From assembly GCF_000372725.1 (NCBI RefSeq), contig NW_005199983.1, positions 62,289 to 126,288 on the forward strand: a stretch of 64,000 nucleotides of DNA. The letters run 5' to 3'. The stretch's first letter is position 1, and every line of letters starts with the position of its first letter. Source of the stretch: Emiliania huxleyi CCMP1516 (lineage: Eukaryota; Haptophyta; Isochrysidales; Noelaerhabdaceae). This document shows positions 45,998 to 57,466 of this stretch, one piece after another. The notes below the pieces were generated by a model. It saw only the letters and a list, made by a program, of their open reading frames with translations, searched no databases and was not told the origin of the DNA. Position numbers and translations under genes: made by a program.

Positions 45998-46388
45998 ATG
46001 GAGGAGGCAAACGCTCCGTGCGGGCTCGACCGCGTATCGATTTGCCCCGGTTGTAATGCGCAAGGCGTAATCAAGGTCCAACACGGCTTTCGCGTGATGG
46101 ACCAGGCGCGAGTCCTTGCCAGTTTCCTCTTGGGCCTTTTCCTTTCCGCTTTCAGTCGTGACAGTGGAGTCTCTATAGGTGTGCGGCGTCTGTGGCGGAG
46201 AAGGCTGTCTCGTTGATGGCCAGAAGCAGAACGACTTGAATCAGCAGCCTAGGCCGTCGCAGGAGCAGGCGTTGGCTCGCGTCATCCAGCTTCTCCCAGA
46301 TGTGTGCGACCTCACTTTGATAGATGCCGTCAGCGATCTGCTCCATAATGGTGATGCAGATGGCGCCCTAAGGCTTCTCTCAGAGTGA
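45998..46388 (+). CDS. Small protein with a DnaJ-type zinc finger and a CUE-like helix bundle
   Basis: Exons 45998-46105 and 46179-46388, joined across a GC-AG intron (CAG|GCGCGA ... ATAG|GTGTGC), give 105 residues in frame. The splice places CPGCNAQG and VCGVCGGEG in one protein: a C-x2-C-x2-G and C-x2-C-x-G-x-G pair as in one half of the DnaJ Cys-rich zinc domain. The C-terminal 45 residues (QALARVIQLLPDVCDLTLID, then LLHNGDADGALRLLSE) have the spacing of a CUE/UBA-type ubiquitin-binding bundle. The combination suggests a small chaperone or ubiquitin adaptor. The domain calls are by eye; function is unknown. Confidence 0.62.
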
Positions 46389-46988
46389 TTCGCGTTGCCC
46401 GTGGCCTTCAACGCCAGCTATACTTACGGTACCTGGATATACCAAAATTGCATCGCCGGGCCGTGGGTGCCGCCGCGGCGGGGGGGCGCGATATGCGCGT
46501 GGCGCGCGTGGCGTGGGGTCTCTCCGCCTTCGGATTCTCTCTCCCCGACCGACGGCGATGGCGGTGTGACCGATTGAGCTACAAGAGGAGCTTGTTCAGC
46601 AGGATCCGGACCGTCGGATGCACTACCTCACTGGGCCTGAGAACACCGCACGACCATGCTGCTAGGGGGGGTTCCCGACCCCCCCAGCACCAGACAGAGC
46701 TCTGCTGCTGGGGGGGGGGGTCGGCCATCCATGACTTTAGATGTGCAGGGGGGGTACCGAGCAGTGTGCGGCCGCTCTGGGGGCGCGTCGCCCTGCTTGC
46801 TCTAGGTGAAACGTCTAAAGGACGAAGAAGACCCAAATCCGCACGGCGGGGTTGAGCACGGCGGGCGGAGAACACGGGCACTAGACCAGGGAGGACTGGG
46901 AGTCTGGCTGGGAGAGTGTGAATGGAGGGACACGTGTGTTCAGACGGCCGCCGCCCGCGCCGTGTCTGTCGCGTGAATCGTGCTGACA
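46389..46988. other. Intergenic region with a poly-G/poly-C inverted repeat
   Basis: 46665-46725: ggggggttcccgaccccccc, then gctgctggggggggggg, forming potential hairpins or quadruplex DNA. No gene. Confidence 0.6.
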
Positions 46989-47009
46989 TTCTTTTTCTCG
47001 GATTTTTTT
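46989..47009 (+). promoter_or_regulatory. Double T-tract upstream of the adenylyl cyclase gene
   Basis: TTCTTTTTCT and GATTTTTTTAA lie 12-32 bp before the ATG at 47021. Confidence 0.45.
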
Positions 47010-47020
47010 AAATGTGAATA

Positions 47021-49082
47021 ATGCTTCCCCCGCCGCCCGCGCCGGCCAGCTGCTCGCTAGTGTTGTTCAATCTTCAATGCTCCACGAATGAGCAGCAGCA
47101 GCTTGGAGACCCGAGCGCTGGAGCGGTTGGTGCCGCGGTGCCTGGTGAGGCGACTGCAGCACCCGAGCCGGCACGCCGCCAGCCTTCGCAGTCCATCGGT
47201 GCGCCGTTCCCAGCGAGGTGCGCACAGAGCCACCTGCCGCCGACCGCGCCGGCCGCCTCGCAGGTTGAGGTTTACGAGGGTGCTCTGGCGTTCATCGACA
47301 TCTCTGGCTTCTCGCGCCTCTCTGAGCTGCTATCCGAGCGGCATGGTGCTCAGGGTGCCGAGCTGCTGCAGACCTACATCAACCGCTACTTTCGCTCGCT
47401 CATCGAGGCGGCGCTTGCCTCTCCGCCCACCGCCCTGCAGTGGGTGGTGTCACCCAGACCCCCACCGCACCCCGCAGATCGTGGTCGCTCACGGCGGCGA
47501 CATCCTGAAGTTCGCCGGCGACGCCTTCATCGCCTCCTGGCGTGCCGACTCGGCCGCCTCTGCTCCCGGCCAGGCGGCCGGTGGTGGCGCTACCTGCGGC
47601 AGCAGCAGGGGCAGCAGGGCGGGCCGCGGGAGCTGCGCCCAGACCTTCTTCGACGGCGACGCTCTGGCGGCCGCGCTGAGGCCCGGGAGCCAGGCGAGCG
47701 GCGACGCCTCCGAGCCGGAGCCGTCTGTGCTCGGCTGTGCAGTCGAGGCGGCGTGGCGCTGCTGTGCGAGGCGGCGGCAGTAGCGCGGCGGCGGCGGTAG
47801 CGCGGCGGCGGCAGTAGCTCTCGCGGCTGCAGTAGCGCGCGGCTGAGGGGCTGGTGGGCAGCCTCCCTGACAGTGCCTCCTCCCCCCCACCCCCCCCCAC
47901 CCACCCCAACGGGCAGGCTGGTGCTCGAGCTCGACGGCTTCGTGGTAGAGGAGGAGCAACGCCCCTCTCGCCCCTCTCGCCCCTCTCTCTCCCGCCCCTC
48001 TCTCTCCCGCCCCTCTCTCCCGCCCCTCTCTCTCCCGCCCCTCCCGCCCGCCCGCTGCTGCGCGCGCTCTGCCCCGCCTCGCCCCGACGCGTCGAGCCCG
48101 CGCGGAGCAGGAGGGCCTCCCTCTGCGCCTGCACGCTGGCCTCTCCGCCGGCCTCGTCGACGCCTTCACCCTCGGCGCCGCCCCTCCCTCCGCCGACGGG
48201 TGCTCGAGCGCCTCGTCTCGGGCGAAGCGGGTGCAGCTTACTGAGCAGCTTACTGAGCGGCGGCTCGTGCCCTTCTCCCAGGTTCGAGTACCTCGTCTCG
48301 GGTCAAGTAGTCTCGACGATGGGCGGCGCTGCAGACGAGGTATGCGCACGCATGCACATGCACTGCACATGTGTATCCGCCGCGCCGGGGAGGGGACAAC
48401 GGCCTCTGGGGCGGTCGGGACACGCCCACGACACGCCCACGACACGTCCACGCCACGCCCCCCCCAGGCTTCGGCGGGCGAGGTCGTCCTCTCCGCTGCT
48501 GCCGCCACCGCGCTCGGCCGCGACCGGCTCGCCGCACTGCCTCTGCAGCAGCCTCTGCAGCGGCCTCTGCAGCAAGGGTGTGGCGCTGCGGCGGGGGGAG
48601 GGGACGAGGCGGGAGGCAGCGTCACCTTCCGTGCGCCCCCCCCCGGGGAGGAGGCGGCTAGGCAGCAGGCTCTCGCTCTCCTTCTTGCGATGCCCGACCG
48701 CGCGCAGAGAGCGGAGCTGCTGCCCGACGAGGCGGAGATAGCCGAGATGCGGCCGAGATGCAGCCGAGATGCAGCCGAGATGCGGCCGAGATGCGGCCGA
48801 GATGCGGCCGAGGTGAGCTCCGACGCGTTGCCGCCGAGAGGGAGGGCACTGCTCTCCCCCGGGGCACTGCTCTCCCCCGGGGCACTGCTCTCCCCCGGGG
48901 CTATATACATATATATCATTCACGCAGCAGCGGATGAGCGTCAGGCTCCGCCCGAGGGGGGGCTGCCCGCCTACTGCTCCCGCCTCGCCGAGTACGTGCC
49001 TGCAGTCATGCGGCGCGCACTCCAGACCTGCGAGGCGCAGCAAACCTCCTCGCCAAAGCGGACGGACCCGCCGCCGCCGCCA

Positions 49083-49117
<35 letters not shown>

Positions 49118-52100
49118 CGACGAGTTGGCGCAAGTGCAGTCGCTGTCTCCCCGCGGGATGGGCTGGCCGGGCATACGCGCCTCGCTCGCTGCGGGCGGCG
49201 GCGCGGGTGGCAAGGAGGCGGGTGGCGAGGAGGCGGAGGCTGTGGAGGCGGGGGGCAAGGCTGGCGCGGAGTTTGTCTTGAGGCTGCCCGGCGCCGTCCC
49301 CGCGGCCGCCCCGGCGGCGGCGAGGCTCGATGCGGCGGCGAGGGGCGAGGCTGGGGCCGGAGGGAGGTGCGGAGAGCCGGGCGGCGTCTCGGCAGCTTGC
49401 GCGCCGCTCGGGGAGGAGACGCTGCTTGGCGGGGGGGCGGGGCTAGGCGGGGGGGCGGGGCTTGGCGGGGCGGGGCTTGGCGGGGGGGCGGGGCCGCTGC
49501 ACCCCTCCCTTCAGCCCCCCCCCTCCTCGGCCTGTGCGGACACCACGCTGCTCGGCGCGACGTGCGGCGGCGGCGCGACTCAGCTGCTGCGGCTCAAGTC
49601 CTCCCTGCTCACCGCGGAGCACCGCGTCGTCTCGTGCGCCTTCCTGCAGCTGGGAGGGCTCGGCGCAGGCCTGTGCGACATCGGCTCGGCGGAGGCGGCG
49701 CAAGAGGCGCTCCTCACCGTGCAGCGCGCCGCCGCCGCCTTCAAGGTCGCGCTGCTGCGCACGATCGTCGACGACAAGGGCGTGCGCTGCCTCCTTGCCG
49801 GCGGCGTCCCTGGCTTCGCTGCCGAGGACGACGCGTGGCGCGCCGTGTCCTTGTGCGCCGCCTGTGCCGAGGAGCTGCACGCGTCCGGGCTGCGGGTGCG
49901 CCGCCACGACGGGGCCTTGGTAAGACACACCTCACTAACCCTAACCCTAACCCTAACCCTAACCCTAACCCTTGGTAAGACACACCTCACCACCACCAGT
50001 CCGCCCGAGGAGCCGCGACAGGTGAGCCGCAGCCTCACGACAGGTTAGGGTTAGGGTTAGGGTTAGGGTTAGGGTTAGGGTTAGGGTTAGCGACAGGTGA
50101 GCAGCGGCCTCACGACGGGGCGCATGTACCTAACCCTAACCCTAACCCTAACCCTAACCCTAACCCAGGTGAGCAGCGGCCTCACGACGGGGCGCATGTT
50201 CTGCGCGTACGCCGGCTCGGAGTTGCGCGCCGAGTACACCCTGCACGGCAAGGTGGTCAACGCGGCCGCCCGCATGATGTCGCACGCCGCGAGCAAGGGA
50301 AGCGCGCCTCCCCTCGCCGACGCCCCTCGCTCGGGCATGGCCATGACGTGCCGCGGACACGCCCCGCAGGCTCGCCCCTCCTGATCGACGCGGCGACGCG
50401 CGACGCGGCGCTGCTCGCCCGGCCGGACGCTCGCTTCGAGTCGGCAGGCCCTTTCGATGCAAAGGGCTTCGCGGAGCCGCTCGAGACGTTTGCCCCCGTG
50501 GCGGGCGGGCTCGCTCCCTGCCCGCAGCTGCTGCGCCAGTCGACGGCCGAGATGAGGGCTGAGCAGTTCGCCCTCGGCTCGTCCGGCGAGCGCCGCAGCG
50601 TGCTCGGATCCGGCCGCAGCGCCGCAGACCTCTGAGACCTCTGAGGCCCGTGCGCAGGCGTGTACCGCATCATGCTCGGCTCTGGCGAGGAGCCCGCGCG
50701 GTCGAGCGGCGGCCCGCCGCTGCAGCTGAGGACGAACTCGCGCTTCTCCTCCCTGGTCGGCGGGCAGTCCTCGCAGTCGGCCCCCCCGACGGCTCGAGGG
50801 GAGGCGTCGCCTCGGGAGGGGGGCAGAGCCGTGCTCCGGCCCGTGCTGAGCAAGGCCCCCGTCGGGCACCCCGCGCGCGGTCAGCAGGGACGCGTCCCTC
50901 ACGCGTCCACGACGCGCCCCCCAGGCGACGTCGGACCCGCACGCCGTCGGCAGGGCCTCTCCCAGGGCCTCTCCCAGGGCCACCCCGAGCGCCACTCCAA
51001 AGGGGACGCACGACGCGACGCACTACGGGCTGTGCGAGCCCGGCGCGGCGAGGGGGAGGCGCGCTCTGACGATGCCACAGGCTGCGTTGTCGCTCGCCGC
51101 GGCGGCGGCGAGGGCCGCGGAGGCCATCGGCGGAGGCAGGAAAGAGAGGGAGGCTCGGGCGCCCCAGAGGGAGAGTGGAGGCTCGGGCGCCGCGCTCCGC
51201 CGCACGCCGAGCGATGGCACGCCGGGCGAGGGCGGCGGCGATGGTCGCGGGTTTGTCGACTTGTCTCATGACCCGGTCTCTTCTTGCGTTGCCGCGTCGG
51301 GGGCGGCGTCGGAGGGCGGGGCCGGGGCCGGGGCGGATGAGGAGGGCAGCTGCGGCGCGCCTGTGGAGGCGGGGGAGGCGCGCCAGGGGGAGGTGCGCCA
51401 AGGGGTGCCGGAGCTGCTTGTCGGGCGAGAGGAGGAGCAGGCGCTGCTCTCGCACGCCATCGACCGGCTCGCCGACATGCGGCTGAGCCGAAGAGAGGCG
51501 AGGACAGCTCTCCCTCACGGCCGCAGCTGTGAGCAGGCTCGCCGACGGGGGGCCAGGCGGGCTCGTCCTCATCGAGGGAGACGCGGGCGTTGGCAAGACG
51601 GCGCTGCTGCAGCACGCCGCTGCGGTTGCACGCGCCGCGGGCGCCATGCTCATCGTCGAGACGGCTCGCGGGCCTGCGCTCGGAGGAGGGGCGGGGGCGG
51701 GCGGGGCGGGCGGCGGGGCGGCGGGCGGCGCCGACGGCGGAGAGGGCGGCCCCAGTTCCGCCCCCCCGCCCTTCTCCGGCCCGTTCGACGTGTGGGTGGC
51801 TCTGCTGCCGCAGCTCTTGCCGCGGCCGTACCTCGAGGCACCCGAGATTATAGCCAGAGATGCCCAGAGATGACCAGAGATTGCCGCGGCCGTCGAGGGC
51901 TCGTCGGCCAGCCCCCCCTCCCCTCTTTCTTCTTCAACGGACCCATCTCAGCGCCTCCTCGTCCCTCCTCCAGGCGCTCATCGACCAGTACCTCGCCTTC
52001 GCCTTCGTCCCGCACCCGCAGCCGCCCGCCGACGGCCGGCGTGCTTCCGAGGCCGAGGCGTGCGAGGAGGCAGTGATCGCGCGGCTGCAGCTGCAGCGCG

Positions 52101-55100
52101 GCCTCTCCTCCTCCTCGTGCGTCTCTGCCGCCGCGGCGACCACGTCCTCCTCCGCAGGGCTCGCGTCGGGTGGGGTGGGCAGGGAGAGCGCCGCTTCCGC
52201 CCGGGGCAGCGGCTTGGGCAGTGGCCGAGGAAGCTTCGAGGATGGCGGCGGCGCGGCCGGGGATGCGTCGGGTTGCATGCATGTCCTCGAGGCGCCTGAC
52301 TTTGGCCCTGACCCTGTCCCTCACCCACCCCCGCTCCCTCGCCCTCCCCCACCCCCGCTCCCTCGCCCTCACCCTCGCCCGCTCCCTCGCCCTCCCCCAC
52401 CCCCGCTCCCTGCCCTCCCCCACCCCCGCTCCCTCGCCCTCACCCTCACTCGAGCCACGTGGCACTCCTCACAGGCGCGCGAGTCGCTCCGCCGCTCGGT
52501 TGGCGGGCGCGAGAGCCCTGCGTGCGCCTCCGAGGCCGCGCCGCCGCGCCGCGCGTCGGTGTTTGACTCGATGGGCTCTGCCCCCAAACTCGACGAGCGG
52601 AGGTCCTCCTCCGTCGAGCTACCCCTACCCCTACCCCTACCCCTACCCCTCACCGTACCCCTACCCCTCACCCTGACCCTCACCCTCACCCCAACCCCAA
52701 CCCCAACCCTAGGTCCTCCTCCGTGGAGCTGCCGCGCCGCGAGATCTCGACGCCGAAGCTCAAGCGCGCATCGCAGGTCGACGGACCGGGTCCGGGCGCC
52801 GCGCCGCCGCCGCCGCTCTGCATCGTCACTCCGTCGGAGGTGGCGCACGAGCGGCGCACGTCCGAGGCGCGCACGCCTCCGCCAGCGGCATCGCTGGCTG
52901 CCGCCGAGCCTCGCATGAGCGCTCTCGGAGCTTTCCTGCAGGCGCGCGCCTCTGCCCGCTGCTCGCTTCGTTTCGGCGGCGACAGCGAGCGGAACGATTC
53001 GGCGCGCGGCTCGGCGCCGCCCTCGGCGCGAGACGGCTCTGCGACGCCTTCGGCGCACCCGTCCGGGCGCCACTCCCTCGCCGGGGAGGCTGCCAGCCCG
53101 GAGCAGATCCCGAGCGGGGCGGGCGGCGCAGGCGGGGCGGGCGGCGCAGGAGGGGGGAGGAGGACCCTCACGTGCGCAGAGCTGCAGCCCGCCGCCTCCT
53201 TCGCGCGAGGCGGCGGGCGGCGCCACCGCGGCCTCCGCGCCCTCGGCGCGGCCGGCCTCCGCTCAGCCTCCCCTTCACCCTTCTCCACGCCCTCCGTAGG
53301 CTTCCGCTTCCTCGGCTCGGCGGAGATCGCGCTGCTCGCCGACGAGGCCGCACGCTCGCGCCTGCCGCTCCTCGGCTCGATGCTGCCGCACCAGCTGCCC
53401 GAGTATTGCTCACGGGGCAGTACTGGTACGGATGTGAGTCAGGTTCGATGCTGCCGCTCGAGCTGCCCGAGTCGGCCGCGACGCGCGAGCTCTCGCAGGA
53501 GGAGCGCGCCGCCGCCACGCAGGAGCCGCTCGTCCGGCCGCTCGTCGTGTCCGGAGACACGTCCGTGACCCGTCCACGGTAAGCCGCGCAGGAGCTGCTC
53601 GTCCGGCTGCTCGGCGAGCGGCTGCAGGTGCAGCGGCCGTGCGTGCTGCTGATCGACGACGCGCACCGGATGCACCCCTCCTCGTGGTCCCTCCTACGCG
53701 CACTCCTCGCCACCAGCTCGCACTCGCTGCTCGTCGCCATCGCGCACAACCCGGCGGCAGCGCACCCAGACGTCGCCGACGCCGCCGCCGCCTTGCTCGG
53801 CTCGCCGCCGCCGCGAGCCGAGGCCGCCGGTGCCGCGTACGCAGCGGCGGCGGCGGGCGGCGGCTTGGCCCCGGAGTCGGCGGTGTGGAGGTCTGTGCCG
53901 ATCGCCGAGCTGAGCGAAGCGCAGGAGGGGGAGCTGCTGCGCCGCTGGCTCTGCGTCGACGACTTGCCGCCGCCGCTGCTGCCGGCGGTGCACGCGCGCT
54001 CGGGCGGCAACCCGTACTTGGCCCAGGAGCTGCTCTTCGCGCTGCTGCACTCGGGGCAGCTGCTCGTGGAGCTCGATCCGGCCCACGCCGAGCCGGGCCC
54101 CGCCGTAGCAGCGGGCGGCGCGGCTGTCGCGGGGGAAGAGCGCGTGCCGCTCGACGCTCGCCTCGCCCCCTCGCCGGGGGAGGAGGAGGAGGAGGAGGAG
54201 GAGGAGGAGGAGCCGGGAGGAGGGGAGCGGCGCGCCGCGAGAGGGCTCGCGCACGCCGCCTCCCCCGCCACGCACGCCGCCTCCCCGCTTCGCCGCGCCG
54301 TGCTCCGGCCCCGCGAGCGGCCTCCGTCCCTGCGGGACAAGGAGTCCCTGCGGGACGGGGGCGGCCCGGGCGGGGGCGGGTTGGGCGCGGGGCCGGTGCT
54401 CGTCGTGGACCTGTCCTGGACATGTCCACGACACTTCTCTGACATGTCCCATAGGCGCGGGGCCGGTGCTCGTCCTGGACTTGCCCGACTCGGTGCACGC
54501 GATGGTGATGGCGCGGGTCGACACGCTCCGCCCCGACGAGCTGCTCGCCCTCAAAGTCGCGTCCGTCATCGGCCACTCCTTCGCCCTCTCGACCCTCGCC
54601 GCCATCCACCCCGCCCTCCCGCCCGCCGGGGCCGCCGCAGCAGCCTCGACCATCACCACCCGCCGCCGCTCGACCCGCGCCGGCTCGGGAGAGAGCGGCC
54701 GCCGCTCAGCGACGCCGCCGCTGGTGGCGCAGCTGCGCGCCATCTGCGAGCGCCTCGTCTCGCACCACCTGCTCCGACCCTGCGGCTTGCTCGCGAGGCC
54801 GGAGGCGGAGGCGGCCGCCGCTCGCGCCGCCGCTCGCCCGCCTCGGAGACCGGCGAGATGACGCGAGGCTGCCCGAGGGGATAGGCGCGCGGCCGACGCT
54901 CCTCCGCCTCCTCCTCGGCGAGCTCTTCGGTGGCCGCGGCGGAGGAGCGACGCGCCAGCGGCTCGCGCCGCCCGCGGCGCCGCCCCCGCCCCCCCCGACT
55001 TGCCGCGCCGTGCCCCGCAGGAGGTGCCAGACTGCGACTACGTGTTCGTCTCTCAGCTCGTGCGCGAGGGAGTGCACGGCATGCTCCCCTTCAGCCAGCG

Positions 55101-55911
55101 CGCCCGCCTCCACACCGCCGTCGCCTCGCACCTCGAGCGCCAGGCCGAGCGCGCGCGCCGCTTGGCGCCGCCCGGCGCCGCCGCGCCCGACGGCCGGCGT
55201 GGCGGCGCGCCGACGTACGAGGCGACGACGGCGCTGGCGCAGCTGGGAGCGCACTGGCACGCGGCGGGTCAGCTCGGCCGCGCGCTGCGCTGCAGCCACC
55301 GCGCGTCGCGCGAGGCAGCCCTGCTCGGCGAGACGGGCTGGGCGAGATGTAGCCGAGATGCCGCCGAGATGCCGCCGAGGTGCCGCCGAGGTGCCGCCGA
55401 GGCGCAGCCCTGCTTGGCGAGACGGGCCTGGTGCCTGCGGCGGGGGCTCTCGGCTGGGCGGGGAGGCGTCCACAACACGTCCCTGCGGCGCGTCCCTCAG
55501 GCGCGTCAGCTGCTGGAACTCGCGCTCTCCGTCGCCGAGGCGTGCCCGCCCACCCCACAGCCGGCCCGCCCCGGCCCGACCCCATGACCACCCTCCTTCT
55601 GGGCACCGCAGGAGCGAGAGGCGTTGAGGGCGGCCGCGGCGAGCGGCGGGGAGGAGGGAGGCGGCGGAAGGGGCGGCCGCGACGAGGGGAGGCTCCCGTC
55701 GGCGGCGGACCTCGCGGACGAGGTTGCGACGCTGCGGCGCGTCGAGGAGTGGGAGGCGCGCCGTGCGGCAAGCGAGGCGAGCGCGGAGCCTCCTCCGGCC
55801 CGCTCGCACTCCTCCTCGCTGCTCGACGAGCAGGAGGCGGAGGAGGCTATGCCTCCGCGCCTCCTTACCAGCCTGAGCGAGCCGCTGCCACCGCCGCCCG
55901 CCCGTGGCTAG
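47021..55911 (+). CDS. Soluble adenylyl cyclase-type protein (ADCY10 family)
   Basis: Makes cAMP from ATP; relatives are activated by bicarbonate. Exons show cyclase C1 in two parts: ALAFIDISGFSRLSELLSER (about 47282-47340) and VVAHGGDILKFAGDAFIASW (47483-47542), with both metal Asp residues and the ILKFAGD lysine. C2 follows: VVSCAFLQLGGLGAGL (about 49625) and SSGLTTGRMFCAYAGSELRA, then EYTLHGKVVNAAARMM (50168-50280). Next is an NTPase: LVGREEEQALL, LVLIEGDAGVGKTALLQHAA (about 51563-51625, Walker A) and CVLLIDDAHRMHPSSWSLL (about 53640-53700, Walker B). ELLALKVASVIGHSFALSTL, VSQLVREGVHGMLPFSQRAR and helical TPR-like segments follow to TAG/55911. C2 lacks one metal Asp, as in ADCY10. Introns carry exon duplicates and telomeric DNA. 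The family is firm; several exon edges are approximate. Confidence 0.88.
48745..48905 (+). repeat. Intron tandem repeats (gccgagatgcg)n and (ggcactgctctcccccgg)n
   Basis: 48745-48812 has about six 12-bp gccgagatgcNg units. 48847-48900 has three 18-bp ggcactgctctcccccgg units. Both are in the cyclase gene between coding segments. Confidence 0.85.
49916..50200 (+). repeat. Telomeric (TTAGGG)n tracts and duplicated exon edges in a cyclase intron
   Basis: Donor edge cttggtaagacacacctcac occurs at 49916-49935 and 49971-49990 with (CCCTAA)n between. Acceptor edge gacaggtgagc.gc.gcctc (and cacgacggggcgcatgt in the last two) occurs at 50015, 50090 and 50166. Copies 1 and 2 are separated by (TTAGGG)n (50044-50090), copies 2 and 3 by (CCCTAA)n (50129-50166). 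Only the last copy runs into coding sequence. Confidence 0.95.
52601..52730 (+). repeat. 20-bp exon duplicate around degenerate telomere-like filler
   Basis: aggtcctcctccgtSgagct at 52601-52620 and 52711-52730. Filler is (ccccta)n drifting into ccctcac and ccccaa units. The AG|GT inside each copy can provide donor and acceptor. Confidence 0.9.
53377..53614 (+). repeat. Two successive exon-duplicate introns in the cyclase gene
   Basis: tcgatgctgccg + ctgcccgagt occur at 53377-53404 and 53446-53471. caggagcYgctcgtccggc + gctcg occurs at 53520-53544 and 53590-53614. The second copy of each reads on into the downstream exon. Confidence 0.85.
54385..54480 (+). repeat. 26-bp exon duplicate around a gacatgtcc filler
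   Basis: gcgcggggccggtgctcgtc + tggac at 54385-54410 and 54455-54480 (one mismatch). The insert contains ctggacatgtccacgacac and gacatgtcccatAG. Confidence 0.9.
55315..55427 (+). repeat. 23-bp exon duplicate around a gccgagatgcc filler
   Basis: gcagccctgctYggcgagac + ggg at 55315-55337 and 55404-55427. Between are about six 11-12-bp units of gccgagRtgcc. Confidence 0.85.
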
Positions 55912-56715
55912 AGGGGCGCGCACGGAGAGGGCGCAAAGACGGGAACTATGGAACACATACGCGCCTGTCCGCCCTGTTTATACTTTCGTACTTTGTTGTG
56001 GGGTGTCGTCGTTGCTGTAGTGCCTATGGTACAACGTACACAAGGGAACAAGGCGGTTCTCTACAGCGGTTCTCCACACACGACACCACAGCGGTTCTCG
56101 AAAAAGCACACAGGTGCGTCACAGCATCAGCTCAGCTCCAGAGTTGGCAGCGAGAGCGGCCGCACGTCCACTCTAACGCCTCACATCCCCACCCACACAC
56201 CACAGATGTGCTTTGTGTTTTGTGTCACGGTCTTCATCTGCCCTTATGTGTTGCTACCTCTCTTCATTCGGGAAGGTGTACCATCGCTTGGCTTTCTTGT
56301 TTTGTCCCGGTTTTGTGCGCTCGGAGTCCGCCTTTTGTTGTGCTTTGTTGTACTTTATACCAGTTACTTGGTGTAATTCACACCTAAGGTACTGAAGGGG
56401 TACCTGTCACATTTGACCGTGAACAGATAGCGTCGTTGGTTGCTTTCCCGGACCAGTGGAGTCTGCATAGAGCCCTAGCGTCACAGTCCGCCTCCGCCGA
56501 GTAGCCGCGCGGGTAGCGCTGAATAACAAACTACTAACTACTCCTCAGCCCGCCGCCACCCTCAGCCTCACTCATCCAACGGAAACGCCCGGCTGACGCC
56601 CGGGCTATTCCTCCCCCCCCCGTCCGCAGAGCGCTCTCAACTCAGTGAGAGCCGTGCTACGCATGATGGACAGGATGGGCTACCAGGTTATCGAGACGCG
56701 GACGCTAACTAAAGC
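55912..56715. other. Intergenic region
   Basis: No gene. Base composition becomes less GC-rich from about 55960 onward. Confidence 0.55.
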
Positions 56716-57210
56716 ATGCAGGACGCTTACGCGGGAATACATGGCCAAGCATCGAAGCATGGTTATAAAAGCCTGCTGCTCAGAAAAGCGCAGCCCGTGC
56801 GTCGAGAGGAGATCGAGGCGCAGCTCACGCAAATTCCTGACGACGTGGCGGTGGGCCCGTGGACGTTCAAGACAGGGTCACAGGTGAGCCTCAGCTTGAA
56901 GGCGGTGATCGCGTTGCTAGCGGAGACAGGCTTCCGGGGCGCAGAGGTAGCTCTAGTCCCGGGACAGACCTACGCTGGCAGCACGTGCCTGAGTCGAGCG
57001 AGCTTCCGGTGGAAATTTGCGGCATCGGACCCGAGGATCGCCGACGGGACGATCACGGTGGCGCAGCTCGAATGGGTAGAGCACCCTACGAAGGAGCAGC
57101 TCATGCACATGAAGGAGGGCGACTTGCTACTCGTCATGCCGCCGCCTAGCAAGGCGGACGCATTCGCGGCAGTATGGGGCAATCGGCCGATCTACAAGTA
57201 CAACTTTTAA
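56716..57210 (+). pseudogene. Tyrosine-recombinase-like fragment
   Basis: 164 residues: a basic helix (HGYKSLLLRKAQPVRREEIE), VAVGPWTFKTG, then ALLAETGFRGAEVALVPG, which resembles the first catalytic box of phage-integrase-type recombinases (TG-R-E-L). KFAASDPRIADGTITV and LLLVMPPPSKADAFAAVWGN follow. The later His-Arg and Tyr boxes are absent, so it is a fragment, plausibly from a Crypton- or DIRS-like element. Family assignment is tentative. Confidence 0.38.
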
Positions 57211-57466
57211 ATATTATACCGCCTAAAACTGTCCCCTCAAAAAGAACTTTTTCTTTTACGGCCGCGCCAGCGGCCGCGAAAATTAGAATTTTCATATGTG
57301 AAATGGCACTTTTACGGCGAAAGGGCGAAACTGGGAGTTGTAGTGATTTCGGAACTTTTACGAGGCGTCAAAAACGTTTCAGCGGTAATATTTATAAAAG
57401 TTGTACTTGTACCTGGCCTACCACCCCACCCTTTTGGCATCGACGGGACAAGCTTCGCCGCCGCCG
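57211..57466 (+). promoter_or_regulatory. Upstream region with a TATA box (57393-57400)
   Basis: TATAAAAG at 57393-57400 lies 66 bp before the start codon at 57467. It is the only clear TATA box I saw in front of a gene in this window. The stretch is AT-richer than the rest. Confidence 0.5.

Noticed and set aside
46545-46600. tRNA-like stretch (gattgagctacaagaggagc)
   Set aside because: Could not fold acceptor, D and T arms around it; no T-loop consensus found.
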